In this document: piece after piece, positions 1 to 11,175 of the stretch
How the letters are laid out: each line of letters begins with the position of its first letter
Numbering within the stretch: the stretch's first letter is position 1
From: Urechis unicinctus
Taxonomy: Eukaryota; Annelida; Polychaeta; Xenopneusta; Urechidae
Length of the DNA: 64,000 nucleotides
Direction of reading: 5' to 3'
Assembly (NCBI GenBank): GCA_034190875.2
Contig: CM067348.1
Coordinates: forward strand, 3,973,904 to 4,037,903
Notes under the pieces: model-generated
Told to the model about the DNA's origin: nothing
Database searches by the model: none
What the model saw: the letters and a program-made list of their open reading frames with translations, nothing else
Translations under genes and position numbers: made by a program

Positions 1-3000
1 TTCTATTCACATTTGAATGTACCAGAGTATAAAACATATTTGTGAACAAATGGTCAGCCATACTTATATAGACATTCATTTGCTTCGTTAGTCAGCTAAT
101 TACACAGTAATATTATTTCAATAACGATAGATATGCTCAAATCTTGATAATCACAGGAGTTCAGTACTATGTCTCCAATATATTGTTGCACATTTGGTGG
201 TACTAAGTTGATCATTGGACGCGTATTCCGGTCGCATGCATAAATTGACCAAAACACGTATATCCAACCAGTCTTCTAATGTCACAATCAAAGAAGTGGA
301 TAAACCCAGAAAATATATCTTTTGCATTGTGCAGCCATTCTAGATATATCCACTTTGTAATTTCACACAGCAGAAATGCTAGCCACGCAAACATCAACGA
401 GTTGGTGGGAAGTTGGTAGGTAGTCGGTAGCGTTAGAGCTATAAAGTCCTGGGTAGCTGTAGTTACAATGTTAAGCGCTGATATTGCTACTTACAATACA
501 TTCATCGCTGTGGTAGTGATAATGCCTAGATTAAATCGCTGGGAAACGACTAGTATGATTTAGTATATGTCATCGTCATGATGAATATCATAATCAATCT
601 GCGACGCGATAAACGACTTGTATTTGTGGATTATTTGCATTTCAAAAGCTGAATGGAAATTTCGCTGGAAAACAAGTGGTATTTAAAGTGGTTGTAATAT
701 AGCCTTTTAGATGATAGCATCGCACATCAACCAATAACATACGCTAGCCCATATTCATAATCTAAAATTTTGACTTTAATGGTTAGCTGTAGATTTAAAT
801 ATACGCGGCGTCATTGTAAAGCATAGAGCCAATTCATCTTTACCTCCAAGCGGGAGCTCTCGTTGTATACATGCTAAGAAAGTTATGGTACATATAATTA
901 TATGGAGTGTAACATTTATAATATCAAAAGTTGTGCATTCACACTTATTATTCAACATACATTTGTAATACACATGCAGTGCTTCGTAGCGTTTTAGGTA
1001 ATTATAATCGATGTATCTGGCATCCATTCATCAATGGGGAGAAAGTCATTGTACATTTGGAGTAGTGCCGAGGCATATGAAGACCAACATCATCATTGAA
1101 TTAAATCAAAAAGTTGAAAGTGATAACTTCACAATGGTGATCACTGAGATATCCTCGGAACGCTTTTATGCTCAGCCGTCATATACGCTGTTGGGGTGAG
1201 ATGTGTTAATAAGCACCCCTATATAATCAACGGTCTCTTCATCAGCAACATGCTCTTTGTTACATTATACCCCGATTACACACATTCATTCTATCATGCG
1301 ACTGAGTAGACCCTGTGGTATAGACGTTTAACAGATGTATGATCACAAGAGTTTAACTCAACATACCCTACTAATTCACCGCAATGACACCGTTGTGAAT
1401 GGTGTAAATACAGAAGCAATCAATTAGACTTGTCCGGCAATGAAACAAATCACGTCATGTTAACACTTGGCGTCTCTCTCCCCCGTCCCCGCAGTGGTTG
1501 TATCTATATGGAAACAGTAAACCCGCGGGGAAGACAGAGTACGTGTTTCTGGGTTTATGAAGACATTAGATTAGCAGAATGTAAAATTAGGAATGATTTT
1601 ATTTCATTAAGATTTATGCATTGTTTACTTAAAGTGCAAAGAATTGAGTCGAATAAATGTGACACGATACAAAGTTCTATGTGCATGATTAGCTAACTGA
1701 AGTTTTTCAGTTAATGAGCTGAAACAAATTAATATTCCAATGCAGCAAATAGGATTTTTTTTAAATGTGGCTCGAGTGGTGTTTTCTGGAGCAGATATCT
1801 TTACGTCTACTTTCTCATTTATAACACATTCTGCCTTCTCCTGCCTTATACTCAATATCTTAGGCTAGATCTCACACAATGTGGAGAACATGTAATAATT
1901 GTGCAACATTTTATTTGCTTGTATGCAGGGTTTTAATTGATTTATATACCGTTTTAATTGTATCCACTTAAGGGCTATGCCTCGTATACCATATTCACTG
2001 ATGTGCTGAATTGGAAAAAAATGCTTTAAGGTTTCCATTGCCTCAGTGAGATCAATAAAAATTCCTAGCCCTGCTTAACATTTAACTTGACCTGCTCCAC
2101 CTAAAATCATGCCAAATGATGTTTGCCTTGTGCATGTACAATTTGGGTTGGTGTAGTGAAAAAACAAAACAATATACGCCGGCGTTCGGAAGGTTTGGAC
2201 CTCGATGCGGAAAAGTTTGACGTTGAAATATCATATTTGTAATCCAACACAATTATGAGAACAATTAAAAGAATTACAAACTCTAAGATTGGCATATTAC
2301 CCAATGCGGAATAAATAATCCGCTATCTAGTCAAACAATTGCATGGGAATAACAAGATATATACCAATCTATTATATATAATACAATGCAAACGCACACA
2401 TCTAGGTCAATAGGATGGCAAGGTGTATTTAATCAATCCATAATGTAACCTAAGTAAGGACTTTGAGGTTTTAACATAGTAGACGAAATCCAAGCAATGA
2501 AAACTGTAGTTGAAACAAACAACGTGCACATCGGGTAAATAAGTAACCTGGCAAAAAACGCATGTTTTGACTGATCATTCGTCCGAAGATGCAAAGATGT
2601 ATCTGTTCACCTGTTCAACCAAATAACATGTCTATAAAAGCCTGATGGATCTGTAAAGCAGTTGCATTACATTTCCGACACATTGCTAATTTAGATATAG
2701 TGAGCTTGAAAAAGTATGTATGGTCAATGGGCTCCGTAACTGTTTGGGTAATTCAGATGGATTGGCTAAGCGGACGCTTGATGATGACATACTGGAACAT
2801 AAGCGCATGCTGCTGTTGAGAATGAGCTCGCAATATACCTACATGCTACATGACATCTATTGACTTGACTTGCGCGCTAAGCACAGAACTCGCATTAACA
2901 ATATATGCACTGTATGGCGTTCTCGCGTTAGTATCTCTTAATGTGGTGCATTATAACGAGACTTTACGAGCCAATAAAACGCAAATGTGATTTAGTGCTG

Positions 3001-6000
3001 TCTTTTATGTATTATCGCACGGAAGTGATTATTCAATCCCTTGAAATAGGTGTACTGATATTGCGAGCATCTTTATTAATTTTTTTTTACAACCACTAAT
3101 GCATTTATGTAGCGTTGTATATTAACCCCAAGAGCAATTCACTTAATAGCGCATTGAAGCAAATTATTACGATTGTAATATAATCGGGCTAATATACTGA
3201 GGTGGGGTGGGTATTGGCAATTAAGCTGACGGGCTGGCTGCTTATAACAAAGAGAACAGATGACGTGCTCCTACAAATTTGGTAAATGATCATCAAACCT
3301 CAAATCGCATGCTCGTCCATGCGGCTCTGGTGTGGTTGGTTTTCACTTTGAAGAAGTGCTCGACCGAGTCAGCAGTGTCAGTCCAAGCAGTTAAGTCTCG
3401 AGTATGCGCAACAGTGGCTTGGGTCTGACACCTATAGGCAGCCAACCTTAGCAATGGACGCGTCTTCTGGCAGTCAACCTGAATATGCAAAAATCTCATC
3501 TGCGTTGTATGGGATGCATTGGATAGTACTTTCCAACCTACTGGTGGTTGAACCAAGCCCATTGAGCTGGGGACTCAATATCCAGGTCATTCACGTCATA
3601 TAATATGATTACTTCTAAGTCCCTTGTTGGTTTTGTTTGTATAAAAGTGATAGAGTTGCATCTTGTGGCCTCATCCCAGTTTGTATGGTCGATTGGACGA
3701 GATCTGAAGAATATATCCTACAGGTTCAGGCAGCTGCCGATCTGTGTCTATGTACGGAGCAAAGTAGCAGAAACATTGTTAGGTGCTCTTGCCTGATAGC
3801 GCAAATAGATAACAACGTGGATCTAACGAGATTGATAAATAGCATGTATTGTTACATTCGCCGTAAATTGCATACTGGGTAATGACTGGCCGGCCGTTGG
3901 GTAGTCAGGTCACGAAACCTTAATGATGAGGAACTGTTGACTCAGTGATGATGGCATTAAATGACATAAGATGCCTTATCACACTGATGTATTTAGTTAC
4001 GATAGCATAGTGCCTGTATAGATGACGTCTACTTAGCCAGGTTTATATGTGTTATTTTCGCAGAACATTTGTCAAAAAACAATACTGTTTTTCACCATGC
4101 TTTCTTGGATCAACCACTCGGAGAAACAAGGCGTTATATGTTTGGACTGTAACTTAGTCTTACTATTTTGAAAGTGTCCAAATATGTCTACTTTACATCA
4201 TATACCCACGTAAACCCAAATCAATGAAATATAATTATATAATGAATAGCTTTTATTCCGAAGTGGAGCATTGTGCAGAACACATTATGCATAATAGGAA
4301 ATAGACGGCTTAGCAAGTTAACACCGATACTTGATTTCTCGTAACAGGGTGCATGTCATATGTTTGCCTATGGAGATTAACGAATTATACCATACGCATT
4401 GAACTACTTATTCACGGGCACATATTTAGTGACATTTCTTTACCATTGTGCATTTGACCTATATGCTTTTGCTTATAATTTGTTTTTACTGGTCGTCGTG
4501 CGTCGATGCGAATATAGTTCCTGTTATCATTGTTAGCTCACATGGAACTATGGGCTTGCTTGCCGACCTCCTGTCAATTAAAATCCAAAGTATGTCTTCA
4601 TTAGCACAGGCTTTTGATTTTGTACATGATATCTGTTTAGTCCTTTGTGGAAGAGCTGTGGTCCACTTACTGGCTCCCGATAACAAATGGTAATATCCGT
4701 CAGAGCAGAGGATCGCCGATGAATGTGATTTATTTGGATTTTCTGGTATGCTCCAAATATTTATATAATCTCGAAGCAACAAAGTATAAATGCAGTAGGC
4801 TGTCGAAATGATTGTACACGACTGTATAGTTATCACCCAAAACATGTCTTTTGTCGAGCGCATATAATGCAATGGGAGCTTGTTGTAAAGTATTTTTATC
4901 TAGGTTAATCCGTCTGTCTGTTACGAGCTTATCAAAAGTTCCTCAGGAGATAATGAGTAACAGATAGCAAATTGTATAGTGTCCCATGAGTAATGTTATT
5001 TACAAAATGTTATTTACAAAACTTAATGCGTCGACAGCAATACATCATGGTAGGGAATACATTCAAGTAATTATAAACGTTGCATTGCGTCGCCCCAGAT
5101 TTAATATGGTCCTCTTATTTGCCTTTGCTATGGATGTGTTGGGATTTTCCAAATGAAGATGGTACATTTACGCAGTTATCAAGTCCTTGCACCAAAAACA
5201 AACGATTGGCACTTAGGAGATGATTGCGCCTATCTATCTGGTCTTATTTATGTTATGTCCACCTAGTCATGGTATTTATTGAAGCGGACACGAGTCTGTA
5301 GGTGCCAGGAATGATACGCTACAACTGATGCTCTGCAACCGACCAATCAAAGTAATAATAATACAACGTCATTTCCAAATTAGCGCTGCAGTTGATTCGG
5401 GTGTACATGGTCTGCAACAACAAAGAAACTTCGTTAAAATTTAAGTAGCACAAATTCTCTACAATAAGTGAATCAATCTTGTTCTGAGTGAAGAAAAAGT
5501 AATGAATGGCAGATAGATTGTAATATTTCTAAAGTATTTGGCGATGCTGACAAAGAATCGCATTGATTGGAGTTTTTCTTTTTCACTACCACTCAAACGA
5601 AATATCGGGCAAACTTGTGTCACTCAATGTTCCTTCCTAATAGAACTAAGCAGCATTATGTTTTGTAATTTAAAACTTACAATAGCATGCACACCTCTAT
5701 GCGAAATGGCGCCGTGCATAACATGGATCACACGATTCGCTAAAGCATGCTAGGAAAACCCTCCATCAGCACTGCAGCGCCATCACATACGGTGATAGCA
5801 GGCATGACAACGTCCACATGTAGATGGTTTTTATTTTCATAACGCTTATATAGTTGAGCCAATGAGAGGATAGCTTTTTGGCTCATCAAGCCCCAAAATG
5901 GATAGGAAGAATTTATAATGGCAAGCTATGGTACAATACTAATGCTGCCAATGATCAGGTGAGTGCTGTGCATCGGTAATTGTGGTTAGTTAGTTAACAT

Positions 6001-9000
6001 TTTCGTGGGTTCTCTTAGCCCATCGAGTTCGTGGATCGTTTCGAATGGCCTTTTCCTTGCAAGTTTTGCTAAAGCACGATACAAGGAACACTGCATAAGG
6101 ATGTATGTCATACTTTTGATATTGTTTTTAAATCGTATAGCAAAAAGTGTTTTTTGATAATTGACTGTCTATGCTTATCATATCGGATACCGCCATAAAA
6201 GCATCTTAACCAATAACGCATGCCGCAAACGCCCAAGCAAAATGTCATCTGTCGCAAGTCAGAGCCGTTGAAAAAAGTTGTACGTTCACATTAATTGGAT
6301 TAAGTGACCTTGTCTTTGCCAGGGTTTCTACAATACATGGCAAAAAAATCCACATACCGTGAATTCCAAAGTAAAATGCTATATTATGCTGTATGCTTTT
6401 GAAAAGTTTTTTTACACCTTTAATAGTTGCCTGCTGTCTTCCTACAATCGTCGATTGTATGCGCCTATACTCATCGGCTGCTTTTCTTGCTTTTCAATCA
6501 CTTCTCGCTTAATGAACGTTGTACCATTAGCCTTCTAAATCGTATGAAGTCATTTCAACCATGACACAGATCGGGATTTTAACTGTCAAACAAATGGTGT
6601 GCATAGGTATTGCGAGTATATCGCTTGCTTGGCCCCCGTTATGCGTGCGTCATCACGGCGTCACCACCACGTTATTGAGCTAATACACATTTAATCTCAC
6701 AAACATTGAATTCGCAATGAAAGCAAGGTAGGGTATTACGCAATTTGCGTTTACTATATGCATGACCTATGAGCATGGCCTTATTCATTTAATCGCAATA
6801 TCCTTCTACAAATGTAAATCAAAACCAAGCAAAAGAGTATTTGTCGTACACCGAGCTGAAAATAAATTGCATGAAGGATACAAAATGGCTATGAAAGTAG
6901 GATTATGTACTTGGTCTTCGCGAATCAGTGAATTTCATTCTGAAGAGGGGTACCTCTATCATAGAAATGCAACCTATGACATACGATTCTCCATATTCTT
7001 CTTGAAACAATAGTTTTAAGGCTTATGTTTTGTGTATGTAGCTGCATTATAGCATATAATATTCATTGGAGGCATACATATTTTGTCAAGGCAAAAATGA
7101 CGTTGTCATTTCGTTCATAGTATGCTCTGTTAACAGCAGCATGGCAATTCTATACCCAATTTCCTCGTCATATACCGATGGCCACATACGTTGATTGACT
7201 GCAGTTCCTAATGGCAGTGCATCGAGAGCTTTCAATTTTTAGCATCGTGTCCAGCTTCTGCCAAATTCAATAGGCTTACACCAGCCTCTGTAGGGGTTAT
7301 CATTGGTATGTTTAACGTACATTAATCTGTTTCAGTTATCATTTAATATATATTCCAAATTAAGAGTGCCACTTACATTTCGTCATAACAAGAAGATAGG
7401 CAGACTCCAGCAAGATCTAAGGGTATGTGTAGACCGTCATCCATCATTAGCTGCATCAGGTCTTCCTTATCGGTGTCACTGTTTGACCGTGGGAAATATC
7501 GCCCAGATTAAATCCGGATAGAAGCCGGGCACATACGCTGTGCAAGTCTACATACCCATGGCGTGATCGTTAGGCCGATTCGTTTAGTGACTCTAAATGC
7601 GTTCTCTACAAAAAAGGGCTAGTTACAATAAAATACATTATATGAATGATTGGATGAAATAATATCTGAGACGTCCCTTCTAGACTAATTCGACGCAATC
7701 TATTTTAATGATAACCGACTATGGATACTGATATAACAATATTCACTAACATGGAGTTGAGAATGAATGGCTACAGATAGTTGCTCACGTTGATCCCGTT
7801 GAGCTCACGTCGTCTGCTGCTGGTATTCCTGGCGTTGTTAATGTCTAGATGCTAGCGTCACATACACTGACTCGGATTGCATGAAGTTCTGCAAGGTATG
7901 CACGGATGTGTTTTGGTGGTCGCATCACGTGAAGGTGCTAGTTATAGTAGCAATATTAGTATAACAGATTGTCTAGAGTTTGCGCATGGCGCATTGATGT
8001 AAGTCTAAAGTTGTGATTCACCAGCGATGACGTCACCCAATCCACCATATCGATTTTTCAATACCTCCTTACCGAAAGGTTTGCCACGTTGCAAGGTGGC
8101 GTATGTTCTGTTTGTGCTCTGAAATACTGAATCAATGATGCCTGGTCCTAATGGAAATAACCGTAGATTTGCAAAGGAATGACCAACATGGCCATTGACT
8201 ATGCTTGATAAACCAGGATTCTAATCATCTCATTTCCATGCCAATAGCGCGATTGCGTCACCAATTCCAGTGTAAGGGTTAATCAACGACAACCCTAATA
8301 GGATTTCTGGTTATATAAAAGTATTATATTTACATGTGAATGTACCTGCGTATAAAACACATTTGAAAGCAAAATGATCAGCTATACTTATGTAGACATC
8401 CATATGCATCTTTAGTCACCAGCTAATCGCACAGTAATATAATTGCATTAAGGATTGATAGGCTCAAATCTTAATGATCACAGGGGTGCAGTACTCATGT
8501 TCAAATATATTGTCGCACATTTGGTTTTATTAAAATGATCGAATGACGCAAACTCTGGTGGGATGCATAAATTGACAAATACACCGAGTCTTCTAATGCC
8601 GCAATCACAGAAGTTAATTAACCTAGAAAATATACCTACTGCATTGTGGAGTCATGCTAGAAATATCCACCTTGTGATTTCTTTGAACAGGAGAGAAGAA
8701 ATGGTACCGGCTAAAAAGGACCCCCGGTCTGCACAAATGTACTGTCGTTGTGTCAAATATCTAACTATACTGGTATGTCTTTGCTCTTCGAAAATAACCT
8801 AACGCTACGTCAACAAATGATGGGGTTTATGTATCGGCTACAGCTCGCTGACTTCTTTTGTCTATGCAATTCTGATTGTAGAGATTGGTTCACAAAAATG
8901 TTGACAATCACAAAGCTTCTGTGTCGTGTTTTGTGTTTGTGAGTTAGTCCACAGGTGGTGATTAAACAGCGTCCATTGCGTTATTAGCAATTTAGTTTGG

Positions 9001-9270
9001 TTAATGGGCACACTTGAACTCTGGTACACTATCGGAACCCATCATAGAGAAGCATGGTTTATTGGTCTATACACATATTTGGAATACTAGCAGAGTTTTG
9101 TCCAGTTGACAAAAATATGTGCAATTGTTATCAGATTGAGTATCCCTCCAGATCATCAATTGGTTGGCTATTTATAACATATACTTTTGTGTCAGGCTTT
9201 TGACCTACACATGCTTTCCTTCGATTGTTATTGTTCATTTGAGGATGATAAAACCACAACATATATCAAG
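1..9270. repeat. First copy of the large host repeat module
   Basis: This stretch is paralogous to about 34017-43889. Landmarks recur in order: 368 with 38105, 1010 with 38780, 4448 with 42148, 5180 with 42838. The section from about 5050 to 8330 also recurs at 34017-36097, in a shorter form. The head sequence (vertebra 1-340) recurs at about 8330-8690 and 36098-36400, so the block itself contains a direct repeat of about 8.3 kb. No reading frame in it survives comparison with its copies. For example, the 81-codon frame at 4448-4693 is broken by indels at 42148. I see no gene and regard the block as duplicated non-coding DNA. Confidence 0.75.
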
Positions 9271-9558
9271 GCACCTGATGCGAATCGCGGCGACCAGTAT
9301 ATACTGCACTGGTGACCGCTTGTCCGCGCAGTGAGCACTGCCGGCAATTTCAGGTCAGACCGACCAATGTATGTTGGTCGTTTCGAAAACGATTGAGTAT
9401 TCACCCATCGCTGGCTGAAAGTTACTGTGATGATATTGGTTTTAATGTGGATGTTTCCACTGTTATTTGTTTTTTATGAAATATGAAATATATTATAATT
9501 AAGTATCAATATATGGCTATATGTTGGGAAACGGATGAGCGATGCGGAGGAAATCGCA
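9271..9558. other. Left end of the insertion, no gene seen
   Basis: This is the first part of the insertion after the host module. It starts with a locally GC-richer stretch (about 9275-9360) and then becomes AT-rich. I see no conserved frame, and no inverted match to the right edge near 22270. It may be the element's terminal or upstream regulatory region. Confidence 0.4.
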
Positions 9559-9928
9559 ATGGTGGAAGTGAAACCGCTACTTTGCGATAGTGGTTTGGAA
9601 TAAAGATGTAGTGTTTTTGAAAAACAATTTCAAGAAATGCCACATAGAGTTGGGGATGAACTGTGTATTGGACTGTGGTTACGAAATAGCTGCTGTCACA
9701 GAAAAATTCAAAAAGTTAGAAACTGGAGAGGAGAGTCGTGTCGAGGTCTCTGTGGGTGCAGTTGTGACGATGAATGTAAGATACCCGGTCCCTATGGTGC
9801 TGATAAAGAAGGGCCACTTGACAATGCAAATGGACAGTTACTCATGGTATAAGTTTGTAAAAGCGTGGGACGAGTTGAAACAGCTCTACGGAACCCACGT
9901 CGAGAGAGCAAAATTAATGAATATCTGA
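9559..9928 (+). pseudogene. Small element protein, possibly PC4-like
   Basis: A 112-codon open frame spans 9590-9928 but begins with GTG directly after other frames close. The nearest ATG (9559) lies in another frame that ends at about 9603, so a frameshift near 9590-9600 probably separates the true start from the body. The C-terminal half has beta-rich sequence followed by KKGHLTMQMDSYSWYKFVKAW. That layout resembles the strand-then-helix ending of PC4/p15-type single-stranded DNA-binding proteins. The resemblance is by eye only and the family call is weak. It is the first of four short + strand frames upstream of the capsid-like gene. Confidence 0.35.
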
Positions 9929-10209
9929 CGGTGGTGTACACAGACACGCTTGTCGATTTAATCGAAACCCTAATACCACAAAAATGCCACAGATGTCGGA
10001 TAGACCACCCCAGCCAGCGATAGCATAATCTTTGTTTGATGGCCGAACCTGAAGAACAAGTTTGGATGTGTATGGCGGACGCCATCGAATGTGTTGATGA
10101 ATTGTATGTATCAAGATTATGGGAATTGAGTATAGCTTTAATTGACCCCTGCCCTCGTGGTTGGAACGTAGCAAATGGTTGTGTGTGGACTATAGGAAAT
10201 ATTGGTTAG
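9919..10209 (+). pseudogene. Short cysteine-rich (HPSQ) element ORF, one stop
   Basis: One frame stays open from about 9880 to 10209 except for a single TAG at 10021-10023. Before the stop it contains CHRC followed by DHPSQ, and after it a further H and C, so the whole looks like a small zinc-binding site. An ATG at 10039 would give a 56-residue product of the C-terminal part alone. Its 5' end overlaps the preceding small ORF in another frame. From memory, short proteins with a CxxC...HPSQ pattern occur in Maverick-like elements of invertebrates, but I cannot verify this here. It is probably inactive because of the stop. Confidence 0.4.
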
Positions 10210-10369
10210 AGTCGGTGAAATCAGATATTGAAATACGAGTAACTAACAGATTGTGTAATAAATGAGTGAAAATACAGGACTGTGTTTTTTATTTGGAATG
10301 TATGTTATAAAGAGTTAAAATTTGTTGGGTGGTCATTTATGACTAAGATAGTCTGAGAGTGACATCAAC

Positions 10370-10603
10370 ATGACGGATGCGTATAGCAGGTGGTCTGTTT
10401 TAAAAGACAAGTTACAGATGCATGCACAACTTACTCGAGAACTGAGAGACAATAAGATCTATAGACAAATTAGTATAAATCAACAGCGCTTGATGGACCA
10501 TGGTTACGATTTTGATACGGCTCTTAGTAAAGCGATCGAAGCTAGAGAGTGCTTAATGGATCGTCAGTTAACTGCATTCGTGTCTGAAAATGAGGTGGAT
10601 TAA
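10370..10603 (+). CDS. Small uncharacterised element protein (77 aa)
   Basis: An uninterrupted frame starts at a true ATG and ends in TAA. The product is predicted to be 77 residues, highly charged and helix-prone, starting MTDAYSRWSVLKDKLQMHAQ, with no cysteines pairs or membrane segment. I recognise no domain. It sits between the cysteine-rich ORF and the zinc-finger frame, in the same direction as the capsid-like gene, and so probably belongs to the element's small-gene cluster. Unlike its larger neighbours it shows no frameshift, but a frame this short can stay open by chance. Confidence 0.45.
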   Translation: MTDAYSRWSVLKDKLQMHAQLTRELRDNKIYRQISINQQRLMDHGYDFDTALSKAIEARECLMDRQLTAFVSENEVD

Positions 10604-10664
10604 AGTTATTATAAATATCTGTTAACAACAAGTTTACTGTCAGTAGAGGTTGAAACTTGTGTAG

Positions 10665-10916
10665 AATGCGACGAGTGTTAGAGAGTCGCTGAGACCCAAC
10701 AACCATATAGACCCAAGTCACCTGCTCAGGGTGACTTGGGTCAATATACACAGAACCCTGAGGCTAAGGCGATGTCCTCTGTGTCAATGTGGGTTTGTTA
10801 CGAAGGCGCTTTTGACCCAACACTTGAAATATCACTGTAATTATAAGCTCTACAGTCACAATCGAAAATTAAGAAAAACAACAGGCACAACAAAGCAGAG
10901 TAAGGTTGTGACGTAA
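10665..10916 (+). CDS. Small C2H2 zinc-finger protein, start unclear
   Basis: The frame is open from 10665 to the TAA at 10914-10916 but has no ATG upstream of the finger. The finger has the pattern C-x2-C-x12-H-x3-H (CPLCQCGF...HLKYH), at about 10774-10842, followed by a basic tail (HNRKLRKTTGTTKQSK). This is a classic single C2H2 unit with a probable nucleic-acid-binding tail. The missing ATG may mean a lost start or an upstream exon. A perfect hairpin at 10710-10742 lies within the open frame. It is the last small ORF before the capsid-like gene's repeat-rich upstream region. Confidence 0.45.
   Translation, partial: NATSVRESLRPNNHIDPSHLLRVTWVNIHRTLRLRRCPLCQCGFVTKALLTQHLKYHCNYKLYSHNRKLRKTTGTTKQSKVVT
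10710..10742. repeat. Perfect 13-bp inverted repeat (hairpin)
   Basis: GACCCAAGTCACC at 10710-10722 and its exact reverse complement at 10730-10742 flank a 7-base spacer. All 13 stem pairs match. In an otherwise decayed element this is striking. It could be an RNA hairpin in a polycistronic leader or a protein-binding site. Confidence 0.85.
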
Positions 10917-10974
10917 TCGGAAAGCTTCAATTCCACGCTCGAAGAACCCCTCAACCCTGGTGTGCGTGCGATAC

Positions 10975-11135
10975 CACGTGATTTACCGGATCTGAAATTA
11001 ATTTGTCATGTGATCACGAAAAACCGCTGACATCAGCTAAATAAATTCGTCACGTGATCATGAAAAAAACGCTGACATCAGCTAAATTAATTCGTCACGT
11101 GATCATGAAAAACCGCCTACATCAGCTCAATCAGG
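10975..11135 (+). promoter_or_regulatory. Three 44-45 bp repeats with CACGTG boxes
   Basis: Three near-identical units start at about 10996, 11040 and 11085. Each has a palindromic GTCACGTGATCA-type core (first copy ATG in place of ACG), an A-run, and GACATCAGCT. A fourth CACGTGAT lies at 10976-10983. The repeats end about 45 bp before the ATG of the capsid-like gene at 11176. CACGTG is the classic E-box bound by bHLH-type factors. Tandem boxes immediately upstream of a late-type gene suggest an upstream activating array. That function is inferred from position and motif only. Confidence 0.55.
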
Positions 11136-11175
11136 GGGATAATTAAGCCACAGACAGATTTTTGCTTCATTCAGG

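Noticed and set aside
3293..3562. Minus-strand frame with similar residues in the copy at 40841-41029
   Set aside because: Some similarity persists (HIQVDC and HLQVDC), but the copy has a stop and frame changes. Ordinary DNA similarity between paralogues explains it.
4448..4693. 81-codon hydrophobic frame that resembles a secreted protein start
   Set aside because: The paralogous copy at about 42148 has deletions that break the frame, so it is not a maintained gene.
10710..10742. Bacterial-type transcription terminator
   Set aside because: The hairpin has no following T-run and the setting is eukaryotic.
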